A stretch of 22,095 nt of DNA from Nitrososphaerales archaeon (GCA_023256405.1 JAGDXK010000023.1:3704-25798); one strand, 5' to 3'; shown: positions 1 to 7,125, counted from the stretch's first letter. Notes: generated by a model not told the origin, from the sequence alone. Made by a program: numbers and translations.

Positions 1-468
1 CCTGTAAAGCATTATCTCCTCCGGCGTCAGAAGCGAAGAGAGCTTCTCCGGCTCTACCCCCTGAACGGCCATCTGAACTATCTTGTTGATCCTTATTTTA
101 ATCAGATCATAGACATACATTTTTATCCTTTGGTCATCTTTTTTTAACTTCACGTACAGAGAGAACTTCTGGTAGAAGTCCTGAGGAAGAGGCCCCAACT
201 GGAAAGTTCCCAGCATCTTCTCCTTGTTGAGGGCGTTGAACACCTCTACCTCGAACTCCTCAGTATCAACCTTAATGAGGCCCCTTTCTGCCAGGGCCGG
301 GGCCAGCCACAGCCCAACGTCAACTATCTCGCCCTTCTTTGGGCCGTTTATGTTTATGTAGTCGAACTTGAAGTCCGGCCTATCTGTGGCGAACTCGGCC
401 TTTATGGAGCCCAGTCGGCCCAGCATCCTCATTAGCCTGATATTAGCACCAAGATCCTCTGACATCAT
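1..468 (-). CDS. gins23: GINS complex subunit, probably Gins23 (3' end outside window)
   Basis: Reading leftward from an ATG at 468 (or the adjacent ATG at 465), an open frame of 156 codons runs off the left edge. GINS binds MCM and Cdc45/GAN in the archaeal replicative helicase. Residues about 48-65 (DVGLWLAPALAERGLIKV) resemble the B-domain segment of Psf2 ('EVPLWLA..L..R'). They are followed by an all-alpha A-domain-like part with FYQKF, a D-L-I-K-I-R-I-N-K-I helix and the LTPEE signature near the edge. A B domain before the A domain is the order of Gins23 (Psf2/Psf3-like) rather than Gins51. A TATA-like GTTATAT centred near 494 would place the transcript start at the ATG. It diverges from nac. 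The family call is fairly firm; the 23-versus-51 choice is inference. Confidence 0.75.
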   Translation of the reverse strand, partial: MMSEDLGANIRLMRMLGRLGSIKAEFATDRPDFKFDYININGPKKGEIVDVGLWLAPALAERGLIKVDTEEFEVEVFNALNKEKMLGTFQLGPLPQDFYQKFSLYVKLKKDDQRIKMYVYDLIKIRINKIVQMAVQGVEPEKLSSLLTPEEIMLYR

Positions 469-579
469 TATCCTCGTACGTTCCCCGCTGATATAACGTT
501 AACTTAACAAATGCCCACAGCCGCAGCGCTCCCATAACATTAAGTTTAATTATCTCCTAACGAATAACGGAAATGTAAG

Positions 580-942
580 ATGTTCAGGATGAACAGGGAT
601 ATGCGGAGGATGCTCGAGAAGATGGGCGTCAAGATCACGGAGCTGTCGAACGTAAGGGAGGTCATCATAAGGACCGATAGGGAGGAGTACGTGATCAGGG
701 AGCCCGCGGTTAACTTGGTATCCATGCAGGGAACCACAAGCTTTGAAATAATTGGGGGGACTGTAACTAGGAGCGAGCTGAAAAGGGAGGAGCCCCAGCA
801 GCCCGAGATAAAGGAGGAGGACATAGTTCTGGTTGCAAGGGAGGCCGGGGTCAGCAGGGATGAAGCTGAAAGGGCCCTGAGGGAATCTAATGGAGATATA
901 GCGCTTGCGATACTTAAGCTGGAGGAAAGGAAAAGATCCTGA
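580..942 (+). CDS. nac: Nascent polypeptide-associated complex protein (archaeal NAC)
   Basis: A 120-residue protein matching archaeal NAC, the homodimeric relative of eukaryotic NAC-alpha that binds emerging nascent chains at the ribosome exit. Residues 8-66 form the NAC beta-barrel domain (MRRMLEKMGVKI..., then V-V-x-M-Q-G). A charged linker (about 67-78) leads to a C-terminal UBA domain (about 79-117) with the usual E-A-G-V-S..E-A-x-x-A-L...N-G-D-I-A-x-A-I pattern. Length is normal. The ATG at 580 lies about 31 nt from the middle of a TATA-like TTTAATTA (545-552), giving a leader of only a few bases. An ATG-TAA start-stop pair (573-578) sits just before it. The gene diverges from GINS and converges on uS10, with a shared hairpin between the two stops. 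Confidence 0.93.
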   Translation: MFRMNRDMRRMLEKMGVKITELSNVREVIIRTDREEYVIREPAVNLVSMQGTTSFEIIGGTVTRSELKREEPQQPEIKEEDIVLVAREAGVSRDEAERALRESNGDIALAILKLEERKRS

Positions 943-960
943 GTTTTATTTTGCTCAGGA
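937..960. terminator. Hairpin shared by the convergent nac and uS10 stop codons
   Basis: TCCTGAG (937-943) and CTCAGGA (954-960) form a perfect 7-bp inverted repeat around a 10-nt T-rich loop. Each arm contains the TGA stop of one gene: nac on the plus strand, uS10 on the minus strand. A role in ending both transcripts is inferred from position; archaeal termination mainly needs T-runs, and the loop supplies one only on the plus strand. Confidence 0.45.
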
Positions 961-1275
961 CCGCCTGAACCTGAAACCAATCTCTATGTTGACGGTAGGT
1001 GGAAAGTTGATCTTGGTCAGCTGGGCCATTACTCTTTCGTTGTAGGCTATTTCTATGAGCCTCCTGTGCAGCCTCAGCTCCCACTTATCGTACGTGTGCG
1101 TTCCCTCCCCCGATGGGGCCTTTCTCACCACAACCAGGAGCCTCTTGGTGGGAAGGGGTATGGGGCCGCTTACCTTTACCCCTATCTTCTCGGCCATCTC
1201 CCTGATGGCCTTGCTGACGTTCTCTATGTCCTCAAGGCTGCTTGACGTAAGCTTGATCCTAGCTATCTGATCCAT
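955..1275 (-). CDS. rps10: 30S ribosomal protein uS10
   Basis: A small-subunit head protein, recognised by G-V-K-V-S-G-P-I-P-L-P-T-K-R, then a H-T-Y-D-K-W-E-L-R-L-H-R-R-L-I segment and a C-terminal N-I-E-I-G strand. The open frame extends upstream to 1317, but the ATG at 1275 (MDQIARIKL) matches the family start and gives a normal 106 residues. The longer form would have to be translated through the promoter: TAAATATAAA (1298-1307) is centred 27 nt before the 1275 ATG, the spacing of a leaderless crenarchaeal gene. uS10 often follows EF-1 alpha in archaea; here it stands alone behind Elf1, with its own promoter. Confidence 0.95.
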   Translation of the reverse strand: MDQIARIKLTSSSLEDIENVSKAIREMAEKIGVKVSGPIPLPTKRLLVVVRKAPSGEGTHTYDKWELRLHRRLIEIAYNERVMAQLTKINFPPTVNIEIGFRFRRS

Positions 1276-1297
1276 CCCAATATACCAAAAGGGCCCC

Positions 1298-1307
1298 TTT
1301 ATATTTA
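1298..1307 (-). promoter_or_regulatory. TATA box of uS10
   Basis: TAAATATAAA on the minus strand, centred about 27 nt upstream of the uS10 ATG at 1275. It predicts a leaderless mRNA and decides the start codon. It lies between the Elf1 stop and the uS10 gene. Confidence 0.65.
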
Positions 1308-1319
1308 CTTTACGCACCT

Positions 1320-1550
1320 TTAACCTATCTTGCCTGCGTTGAACGCGTCGACGAACTCGTTGTAGATGTCAATGTACTCCTTGGATGAAAGCGGCGTCTC
1401 ATACCTCAGCCCGCACGATCCGCAGACAACAACCCACTTGTCGCTCTGCCTCATAACCCTAACAGCTATTGCTCCGCATCTAGGACACCTCAGGATCTTC
1501 GGAAGGGTCCTCTTTACAGGCTTAATTACTCTCCTCTTCTTCCTTGTCAT
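1320..1550 (-). CDS. Elf1-type transcription elongation factor (zinc ribbon)
   Basis: A 76-residue basic zinc-ribbon protein. Its N-terminus is rich in Lys/Arg (TRKKRR), followed by CPRC (C22, C25) and CGSC (C43, C46). The tail runs Y-E-T-P-L-S-S...Y-I-D-I-Y-N-E-F-V-D, the Elf1 pattern, in which the second knuckle is followed by an acidic Y-x-D-x-x-D helix. Elf1 associates with elongating RNA polymerase in eukaryotes and has homologues in TACK and Asgard archaea. I prefer the ATG at 1550 over the in-frame TTG at 1562, because ATTAATACGT (1571-1580) is centred 26 nt before it. The gene lies between uS9 and uS10, where rpo10 is often found in related archaea. Confidence 0.85.
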   Translation of the reverse strand: MTRKKRRVIKPVKRTLPKILRCPRCGAIAVRVMRQSDKWVVVCGSCGLRYETPLSSKEYIDIYNEFVDAFNAGKIG

Positions 1551-1599
1551 AAATAAGCTCAATTAAAGAAACGTATTAATGTTGTGGTCCTAAAATGGC

Positions 1600-2010
1600 T
1601 TACCTGTAGGACTTCTGCTCCCTTCTTCTTGCTCCGGGTCCGCCGAACTTCTTCGGCTCCTTCTGTCTCTCGTCGCCTATCAGCAGGTGTCTGTCGTAGC
1701 TCAGAATCTTCTGCTTGATGTCCTTCTCGTCCTTGAAGTAGTCCACTATGGCCCTGGAAATAGCTATTGCGGCCGCGTATGCCTGTCCTATCTGACCTCC
1801 CCCTCTAGTCCTGACCCTTATGTCAACCTTAAAGCGGTTGTTTCCAAGGAGCTTTATGGGAACGCTTATAATTGATCTGATCACCTCTGGAAGCGCCTCC
1901 AGAAGCATCCCGTTATATCTTACTACACCCGTTCCAGGGGCTATCGTCGCGAACGCTTTGGCCTTCTTTCTTGACCCCGAGTAGACCCTTCTCTTCAGCC
2001 TAGTTGACAT
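1600..2010 (-). CDS. rps9: 30S ribosomal protein uS9
   Basis: A 136-residue small-subunit head protein whose C-terminal tail reaches the P-site tRNA. Diagnostic segments are the G-S-R-K-K-A-K-A start, V-R-T-R-G-G-G-Q-I-G-Q-A-Y-A-A near the middle, and the invariant basic end R-R-R-E-Q-K-S-Y-R. The ATG at 2010 lies inside the uL13 reading frame (11-nt overlap), behind a purine-rich GGAAGGGAG, so translation is probably coupled. It is the last gene of the uS13 operon; a 49-nt gap with a new TATA element separates it from Elf1. Confidence 0.97.
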   Translation of the reverse strand: MSTRLKRRVYSGSRKKAKAFATIAPGTGVVRYNGMLLEALPEVIRSIISVPIKLLGNNRFKVDIRVRTRGGGQIGQAYAAAIAISRAIVDYFKDEKDIKQKILSYDRHLLIGDERQKEPKKFGGPGARRREQKSYR

Positions 2011-2446
2011 CTCCCTTCCACCCCAGCTCCCTCGCCAGCTCGCCCAACATTATGTAATCTGTCGGGAAGCCCCTTGCAATCGCCTCCTCCGGTTTGTAGA
2101 GCGATACGTTCTTGAACTCCTCGGGCAGCCCGTGGTAAACTATAAGGTTCTTGAAGGCTGTCCTTCCCTTGGGCTTCCTGAAGGGGAGCATCCCCCTGAC
2201 CACTCTTCTGAAGATCCTGTCGGGCCTCCTGTAGTGCTTGGGCGTGTGCACTGGATTAACTATGCTGGTTATCTCGAGCTTCTGCTTCCATTCCTCTATA
2301 ACCGACCTCCTGTTGCCTGAGATCAGTATCTTCTCGGCGTTGAACACGTAAACCTTCTTGCCCTGGAGAAGCATCTTTGCTATAACGCTTGCTAGCCTTC
2401 CCATGATCGTTCCCGCTCCATCTATGTAAACTACTTCACTTGACAA
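2000..2446 (-). CDS. rpl13: 50S ribosomal protein uL13
   Basis: A large-subunit protein of 148 residues. It shows the D-G-A-G-x-I-M-G-R-L-A-S start, the V-V-N-A-E-type segment (here VFNAEKILISGNR) and R-x-x-x-G-M-L-P-F-R-K-P-K-G. No ATG is available before residue 15, so the start is the TTG at 2446. It is supported by a GGAGGG Shine-Dalgarno motif at 2454-2459, seven bases upstream. The start overlaps the last codons of eL18 by 11 nt, and the end overlaps uS9 by 11 nt. Confidence 0.96.
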   Translation of the reverse strand: MSSEVVYIDGAGTIMGRLASVIAKMLLQGKKVYVFNAEKILISGNRRSVIEEWKQKLEITSIVNPVHTPKHYRRPDRIFRRVVRGMLPFRKPKGRTAFKNLIVYHGLPEEFKNVSLYKPEEAIARGFPTDYIMLGELARELGWKGDVN

Positions 2447-2774
2447 TTATGATCCCTCCCTGGTCCTTGTACTTTCTTGCGAACTCGTCGATCATTAGGG
2501 CTTCGCCTCCCGCTTTATTTATCTTTTCCTTAGCAGCCCTTGAGAACCCGAAGGCTCCAACGTGCACCTTCTTCGTGAGGCTGCCGCCTCCCAGGACCTT
2601 CCCGAGCACAACCACATATGCTCCGTCAGGAACGAGCCTCTCTATCTTGGAGACGTTTACAACGTGCTTGAGAGCGCTCCTTGAGCCCTCCTTGTAGACA
2701 GCCCTCCATATGGGCCTCCTTGTCTCCCTGTACGCTTCCCTTAGCGACTTCAGAGTCTCTATGTTCTCAGCCAT
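2436..2774 (-). CDS. rpl18e: 50S ribosomal protein eL18
   Basis: An archaeal/eukaryal-type large-subunit protein of 112 residues, related to bacterial uL15. Recognisable parts are V-N-V-S-K-I-E-R-L, the glycine-rich V-V-L-G-K-V-L-G-G-G-x-L, and V-G-A-F-G-F-S-R-A-A-x-E-K-I. The ATG at 2774 overlaps the Rpo3 stop by one base (TGATG), a classic coupled junction. Order and length are normal for the uS13 operon of archaea. Confidence 0.96.
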   Translation of the reverse strand: MAENIETLKSLREAYRETRRPIWRAVYKEGSRSALKHVVNVSKIERLVPDGAYVVVLGKVLGGGSLTKKVHVGAFGFSRAAKEKINKAGGEALMIDEFARKYKDQGGIIIVK

Positions 2775-3541
2775 CAGATCTCATCAACCCTCCTCTCAAA
2801 CTCATCAAAATCCTTTATCATAAGATTAACGCTCTCCAGCACTATATCCTTCGCCTCGAGCTGTCCGATGCTTTCAATGCTCAGGATGTAGCTGTTTGGC
2901 TCCTCGCTTATCTGTATGCTTTCCCTGTCGACCTTGAGACACTCCTCGCAGAAGGTGCAGGCGTACCTGTTCTTGACCTTCAGCTCCCCGCCGCTCACCT
3001 CGAACACGTCGCGGGGACAGGATTCGGCTATCTCCTTGGCCTTCTGCGTCTTTGGATTCTTTATGACGATCAGAGGGGTTGGCTTGACAACCGATTTTGA
3101 GGTTGGGCTGTACTTGCTGTGCTGCTTTCCCTTTCCCAGCCTTGCATAGGCCTCCAGCTTTACGTTCTGCTTTGGAGCCAGCTTTATTATCGGGATCTCG
3201 TTGGATATAGGCCTGACCTCCTTGTCCTCGACCGAAACCAGATCTCCTGAGTAGACGGTTCTCGTAGCGTTGTCCGCGCTTGCATCGAGAACGAACATAA
3301 GCTGGGCCTGTCCGGCCTCTATGTACTTCTTGGGCGTCCTGAGAGGTATGAGCCCAAGCCTGTGGGCTATTACCTCATCGTACACCAGGGAGCTGTTCTC
3401 AATTATTACAACGTCCTCTATTGCAAGGGTTGGAACCTCGGACATCGCATACCTTCTTATTCCATTCACCAGGTCAAGTGGGTAGGAATCTATCCTCAAA
3501 GTCAGGTTTAGCTTGTCGTGCTCGATAACTTCTACAGTCAT
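2774..3541 (-). CDS. rpo3: DNA-directed RNA polymerase subunit Rpo3 (RpoD)
   Basis: The archaeal counterpart of eukaryotic Rpb3 and of one bacterial alpha subunit; with Rpo11 it forms the RNA polymerase assembly platform. The N-terminal dimerisation motif N-G-I-R-R-Y-A-M-S-E-V-P (26-37) and A-H-R-L-G-L-I-P-L (59-67) are intact. The insert domain has C175 and a C-x2-C-x2-C at C195, C198 and C201, the arrangement that carries an Fe-S cluster in Sulfolobus Rpo3; full cysteine conservation suggests the cluster is retained. Length (255) is normal. A strong GGAGGA stands seven bases before the ATG, directly after the uS11 stop. Confidence 0.96.
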   Translation of the reverse strand: MTVEVIEHDKLNLTLRIDSYPLDLVNGIRRYAMSEVPTLAIEDVVIIENSSLVYDEVIAHRLGLIPLRTPKKYIEAGQAQLMFVLDASADNATRTVYSGDLVSVEDKEVRPISNEIPIIKLAPKQNVKLEAYARLGKGKQHSKYSPTSKSVVKPTPLIVIKNPKTQKAKEIAESCPRDVFEVSGGELKVKNRYACTFCEECLKVDRESIQISEEPNSYILSIESIGQLEAKDIVLESVNLMIKDFDEFERRVDEI

Positions 3542-3994
3542 TTAAGTCCTCCTGCCCCTCCTTCCACCCGGAGGTCTTGTGCTGTCGTGCGGAATTGGCG
3601 TGACGTCCTCGATCCTTCCTATCTTAAATCCAGCCCTTACCAGAGCCCTTATTGCGGCCTGGGCCCCTGGGCCCGGAGTCTTTGAGCCCGTGCCGCCCTC
3701 TCCCCTCACGTATATGTGAAGTGCGGTTATCCCCTTTTCCTTGGCAACAGCTGCCGCAGCAGAGGCGGCCTTCATGGCAGCATAAGGAGAGCCTTCAAGC
3801 CTGTCGGCCTTGACGTGCTGCCCTCCGCTGCTGAACGCTATGGTTTCAGCTCCCGACAGGTCAGTAATGTGAACTATGGTGTTGTTGAAGCTGCTGTAGA
3901 TGTGGGCTATGCCCCATCTCTCCTCCTGAGGAGCTTCCTGAGCCTCCGTCTCCTGCTTCTGTGCTTCAGCTTCCTCCTTCTTCTCCTCGCTCAT
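3542..3994 (-). CDS. rps11: 30S ribosomal protein uS11
   Basis: A small-subunit platform protein of 150 residues. The core from about residue 27 (G-I-A-H-I-Y-S-S-F-N-N-T-I-V-H-I-T-D) and the end H-D-S-T-R-P-P-G-G-R-R-G-R-R are typical. Residues 2-25 form an unusually acidic, Glu/Gln-rich tail likely to be disordered. The start overlaps the uS4 stop by four bases (ATGA) and follows a GGTGA plus GGAGG purine stretch. Confidence 0.97.
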   Translation of the reverse strand: MSEEKKEEAEAQKQETEAQEAPQEERWGIAHIYSSFNNTIVHITDLSGAETIAFSSGGQHVKADRLEGSPYAAMKAASAAAAVAKEKGITALHIYVRGEGGTGSKTPGPGAQAAIRALVRAGFKIGRIEDVTPIPHDSTRPPGGRRGRRT

Positions 3995-4467
3995 GCCTCC
4001 TTCACCTTGATCAGATTCTCTTCCTCCCTTCCCACAAGATACCCAGGCCTGTTTACAACCCTGTCCCCTATCATTATCTTCTTGTGGACGACAAGCTGCC
4101 TTGCCTGATGAATGGTCTTTGCGATCCCCTTCTTAAGCACCATCGTCTGAAGCCTCCTTTCAAGGAGATCCTCGACCGTTAGGTTGAGGATGCTGTCGAG
4201 GTTGAGTTCCCCCTCCTCTAACAGGCCCATCTGATAAAGCCTGGTTATGAGCATCTTCTCCTGCTCCCTCCTGATTTCCTCGTGAGTTCCAAGAAGCATC
4301 CTCGCCTGCCTCCTTATATCGGAGACTATTGTGGATGCCTTCCAGAGCTCCCTCTTGTTCTTCAGCCCATACTTTCCTATCAGCTCTAGCTCCCTCTGAA
4401 GCGTTGCCCTGTCCCAGGGATTTCTGGGTGTCGAATAGGTCTTCTTGGGCTTCTTGGGGTCTCCCAT
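3991..4467 (-). CDS. rps4: 30S ribosomal protein uS4
   Basis: A primary 16S rRNA-binding protein of 158 residues. The N-terminal part (P-R-N-P-W-D...L-x-x-E-L-x-L-I-G-K-Y-G-L-K-N-K-R-E-L-W) is the archaeal/eukaryal uS4 form. An S4 RNA-binding domain follows at about 105-150 (R-R-L-Q-T-M-V...A-R-Q-L-V-V-H...I-G-D-R-V-V-N-R-P-G-Y-L-V). The ATG at 4467 abuts the uS13 stop and is served by GGTGA located inside the end of uS13. Confidence 0.97.
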   Translation of the reverse strand: MGDPKKPKKTYSTPRNPWDRATLQRELELIGKYGLKNKRELWKASTIVSDIRRQARMLLGTHEEIRREQEKMLITRLYQMGLLEEGELNLDSILNLTVEDLLERRLQTMVLKKGIAKTIHQARQLVVHKKIMIGDRVVNRPGYLVGREEENLIKVKEA

Positions 4468-4974
4468 TTACTTCTCACCCTCCTTCTTCTGAGTCTGCTG
4501 CTGGGCAGCTGCCTGCTGGGCGGTGGCCTTCTTTCTAACTCCTACGGTCTGTCCCTTCCTTCCGGTAGTCCTTGTCCTCTGCCCTCTGACCTTGAGGCCA
4601 AGAGAGTGCCTGAAGCCGCGCCAGGAGTTGATCGTCTTCTCCCTCTCTATGTCCTCCTTGATCTTCAGCACAAGGTCGCTCTCCAGGAGATGGAGGTCCT
4701 GGCCAGTTTCGAGATCCTTCCTCCTGTTAAGAAGCCATCCCGGAAGGTTCAGAGATTTTGGATTCGTTATGGCCTTCTCAAGGGCCTGAAGCTGGGAGTC
4801 GCTAAGCCTGCCCAGCCTCATTGAGGGGTCCAGCCTAAGCGCTCTAACAATTGCATACGCAAGAGTGAAATTAATGCCCTTAATGTCCCTTAGGGCAGCA
4901 AGTAAAGGCTTTGTCCCGTTTAGATCCCTGCCCGCCATTCTGATTATAGCTTTAACCTGAGGCTGCGAAGACAT
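4468..4974 (-). CDS. rps13: 30S ribosomal protein uS13, first gene of the operon
   Basis: A small-subunit head protein of 168 residues that contacts tRNA and uL5. It shows I-R-M-A-G-R-D-L-N-G, then the helix-two-turn-helix region (I-K-G-I...A-Y-A-I-V), and the R-H-S-L-G-L-K-V-R-G-Q-R-T-R-T-T-G-R-K-G signature (about 122-141). It ends in a Gln/Ala/Lys-rich tail that varies between species. The ATG at 4974 lies about 28 nt from the centre of the palindromic TATA box at 4998-5007, so the operon mRNA is probably leaderless. The transcription unit continues through uS4, uS11, Rpo3, eL18, uL13 and uS9. Confidence 0.97.
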   Translation of the reverse strand: MSSQPQVKAIIRMAGRDLNGTKPLLAALRDIKGINFTLAYAIVRALRLDPSMRLGRLSDSQLQALEKAITNPKSLNLPGWLLNRRKDLETGQDLHLLESDLVLKIKEDIEREKTINSWRGFRHSLGLKVRGQRTRTTGRKGQTVGVRKKATAQQAAAQQQTQKKEGEK

Positions 4975-4997
4975 CCGCTTTCGTTAATACGCACGAT

Positions 4998-5007
4998 ATT
5001 TATAAAT
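4998..5007. promoter_or_regulatory. Palindromic TATA box between the uS13 operon and geranylgeranyl reductase
   Basis: ATTTATAAAT is its own reverse complement. Its centre is 28 nt from the uS13 ATG and 33 nt from the TTG start of the reductase, so one element can serve both divergent genes. No other TATA-like element fits better in the 61-nt gap. Confidence 0.65.
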
Positions 5008-5035
5008 CTGACTATGAACTTATGAAACGTGGGGC

Positions 5036-6166
5036 TTGGAGCCCGATTATGAAGTCGTGGTCATTGGAGCCGGCCCGTCGGGATCGGCCGCGGCAAGAGC
5101 TGCGGCTTCAGATGGGGCAAGAGTCCTGCTGATTGAGAAGGACACCGAAGTGGGAATCCCGGAGATATGCGGGGGCCTTGTGAGCTCATCTGGGCTTGAA
5201 ATGATTGGATCGGGCTTCGAGAGCGCAGTAAGGGCTAGGGTGAAATTCGGTAAGGTCTTCGTTGGAGACGAGGGGTTTGAGTTTGGCTTCGATCAGGAGC
5301 TCATAGTACTTAACAGGGAGCTGTTTGATAAGCTGATGGCAAGGATGGCCGTTAAGGCCGGCTCCGACGTTGAGCTCGGCAGCTATGCCATTTACAGCAG
5401 GAAAAACGGTGTAAATACAATTTACATCAGAGGAAAGAAGCTCACGGCAAAGTACGTGATTAATGCAACGGGCGTATCTGGGTACCCCCTGAAAGAGGAG
5501 GTGGTTCGGGCAACCCAGACTGTCTACGCTGTCAAGGAGAACTACTACGAGGGAATAGCTGTATATATTAACAAGGATATTATGCGCAGGCTTTTTGCCT
5601 GGTACATACCCTACGGAGATGGCATGGCCAAGATCGGGGCCGTGGGCCCCCCTGATCAATCACTCAGGATCATCGAGAAGGTTGCGGACCTTGCGGGCAT
5701 CAGGGGCAGGCCGATAAAGGTGTTCAGCTCGGGAATAGTAGTTGGAGGCCCCTATACTGGGGCCAACGATGAAAGCTATGTGCAGATAGGTGACGCTGGC
5801 GGACAGGCCAAACCAACTACCGGCGGAGGGATAATATTTGGCGCTCTTGGGGGAATTTATGCGGGATCCCTTGCTGCGAATGGGCAGCTTAAGAGATACA
5901 ACAGCGAGTTCTATGAGAAAGGGCCGGGCAGGGATCTTTATAGGCAGCTAAGAATAAGGGAAGTATACGAGGCGCTGGACAACAGGGCCTTGTTGAAGGG
6001 CGTCAGGCTGATCCGGGACTCTGGAATAAGCATCTCTGGAGATGAATTTGATTATCACTCAAAGCTCATGAAAAGGGTGCTGGGGGATCCCCGCCTGATC
6101 CTCAGACTGGCCGAGATCCTCCCTTCAGCCCTTCTGTCCTATCTCAGGTCCTCGCTTTTTAGCTGA
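5036..6166 (+). CDS. Geranylgeranyl reductase family flavoprotein
   Basis: An FAD-dependent reductase likely to saturate the geranylgeranyl chains of archaeal ether lipids. The Rossmann motif G-A-G-P-S-G is at residues 11-16 and ends at E34-K-D. E-I-C-G-G-L-V-S (43-50) includes the cysteine common to the family. G-D-A-G-G-Q-A-K-P-T-T-G-G-G-I (252-266) is the second FAD-binding signature. At 376 residues it is toward the short end of the family. The start is TTG at 5036; the upstream ATGs at 5014 and 5022 are out of frame. The 3' end overlaps convergent aTrm56 by 28 bp. Substrate (digeranylgeranylglyceryl phospholipid versus free GGPP) cannot be read from the sequence; the lipid genes nearby favour a lipid role. 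Confidence 0.85.
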   Translation: MEPDYEVVVIGAGPSGSAAARAAASDGARVLLIEKDTEVGIPEICGGLVSSSGLEMIGSGFESAVRARVKFGKVFVGDEGFEFGFDQELIVLNRELFDKLMARMAVKAGSDVELGSYAIYSRKNGVNTIYIRGKKLTAKYVINATGVSGYPLKEEVVRATQTVYAVKENYYEGIAVYINKDIMRRLFAWYIPYGDGMAKIGAVGPPDQSLRIIEKVADLAGIRGRPIKVFSSGIVVGGPYTGANDESYVQIGDAGGQAKPTTGGGIIFGALGGIYAGSLAANGQLKRYNSEFYEKGPGRDLYRQLRIREVYEALDNRALLKGVRLIRDSGISISGDEFDYHSKLMKRVLGDPRLILRLAEILPSALLSYLRSSLFS

Positions 6167-6684
6167 ATCACCTTCTTGCCCTTCTCCTGAGGGACTATCC
6201 TGAGCCTTGCCCCGGCGAACTCCCTATAAAACTCCGACCCATCAAAGATCCTGTCAAGGAAAATCGCCAGAGCAGCCACTTCTGAATGGGGCTGCGTGCC
6301 TATCGATATGTTGTAGTCAGACATTCTGTAGACCTCTATCGGCACCTTCTCGGAGCCAATAATGACCAGGATGTCCCTTCCCGCGCTTTTCAGCTCTCCG
6401 AGCTTCTCCGGAAGGGGTATTCCGTACATCGTGAGGTTTACGACGATCGATCCCCTCTCCTTTGCCCTCCTTATCACATCCTTCCAGCTTTCTACGAACT
6501 CAACAAAGAAGCTGCCGCCCCAGGTTTCGTTAACTTTCCTTATTGATGACGCTACGCTTTCGTCGCGATCACCATAAATGTACATTCCAGAGGCACCAAA
6601 GGCCCTTCCAACGAGACCGCAGTGCGTAGTTACCCTCTTGTCCCTCTCCTTTCGGTGAAAAAGCCTGAGAACTTCAACCTTCAT
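6139..6684 (-). CDS. tRNA (cytidine(56)-2'-O)-methyltransferase aTrm56
   Basis: A SPOUT-class methyltransferase of 181 residues that methylates C56 in the T-loop of archaeal tRNAs. The start V-E-V-L-R-L-x-H-R, the R-V-T-T-H segment (17-21), N-L-T-M-Y-G (83-88), and the trefoil-knot region with I-G-S-E-K-V-P-I-E-V-Y and Q-P-H-S-E-V-A-A-L-A-I-F-L-D-R (131-145) are characteristic. The start overlaps the UPF0148 gene by 11 nt behind GGAAGAATG, suggesting a two-gene operon. Thermoproteales are known for using a guide RNA for C56 instead of this enzyme, so its presence argues mildly against that order. Confidence 0.93.
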   Translation of the reverse strand: MKVEVLRLFHRKERDKRVTTHCGLVGRAFGASGMYIYGDRDESVASSIRKVNETWGGSFFVEFVESWKDVIRRAKERGSIVVNLTMYGIPLPEKLGELKSAGRDILVIIGSEKVPIEVYRMSDYNISIGTQPHSEVAALAIFLDRIFDGSEFYREFAGARLRIVPQEKGKKVIQLKSEDLR

Positions 6685-7009
6685 TCTTCCTGCCCAGCTC
6701 CCTCAGGGCCTTCAGCGCGTTTGCATAGTTGAGCGCTATCCTCGAGGCCTTCTCTTCATCGGTCTCGTTCTTCAGGACGGCAGCGAGCCGCTGCTTTATC
6801 ATGTCCTCTATGTCCTTGAGCTCAGCGGGCCTGATCTCGGCTTTGGCCTCAAGGTCCTCAATGCTGTTTATATTATCACAGTTGGGGCAGAAGGTTCTGC
6901 CCTTATACCTCACAAGTATGCCTCCGCACCTGGGACATGGCTCGGCCAGCAGGGTTCCTCCCCTTCTAAGTATCTCCGCAACGAGCTGCCTTTTTTCCTT
7001 TGAAAGCAT
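6674..7009 (-). CDS. UPF0148 / Sjogren-scleroderma autoantigen-1 family zinc-ribbon protein
   Basis: A 111-residue protein with one N-terminal zinc ribbon: G-G-T-L-L-A-E-P-C-P-R-C (C25, C28) and F-C-P-N-C (C41, C44). A helical C-terminal half follows, ending in N-A-L-K-A-L-R-E-L. This is the archaeal branch of the ZNRD2/SSSCA1 family. Function is unknown. It overlaps the start of aTrm56. An A/T-rich AAAAAATATA stretch lies only 4-13 nt before the ATG, too close to be a TATA box for this start, so the promoter is unclear. Confidence 0.8.
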   Translation of the reverse strand: MLSKEKRQLVAEILRRGGTLLAEPCPRCGGILVRYKGRTFCPNCDNINSIEDLEAKAEIRPAELKDIEDMIKQRLAAVLKNETDEEKASRIALNYANALKALRELGRKNEG

Positions 7010-7125
7010 TGTATATTTTTTAGCGCGCGGAGCGATTTAGCCTTAACTACAATCTCAGCGGTCTCATAAGTTTATAATTAATACTTAAATGCACGTTCTT
7101 TTTTTCTTTGGATAGGTGCGAACTG

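Noticed and set aside
546..980. Long minus-strand open frame of 144 codons over nac
   Set aside because: It is antisense to a clear NAC gene, is low-complexity (Ser/Leu-rich) and matches no family.
1276..1317. Longer uS10 start at 1317
   Set aside because: The extension includes the TATA box and does not resemble uS10 N-termini.
2681..3100. Plus-strand open frame of 139 codons over eL18/Rpo3
   Set aside because: It is a shadow of the conserved Rpo3 and eL18 frames and has no family features.
3716..4108. Plus-strand open frame of 130 codons over uS11/uS4
   Set aside because: It is antisense to two firmly identified ribosomal proteins and its Leu/Ser runs mirror their Glu/Lys codons.
5186..5659. 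Minus-strand open frame of 157 codons inside the reductase
   Set aside because: The sense strand encodes a complete flavoprotein with FAD motifs; the antisense frame has none.
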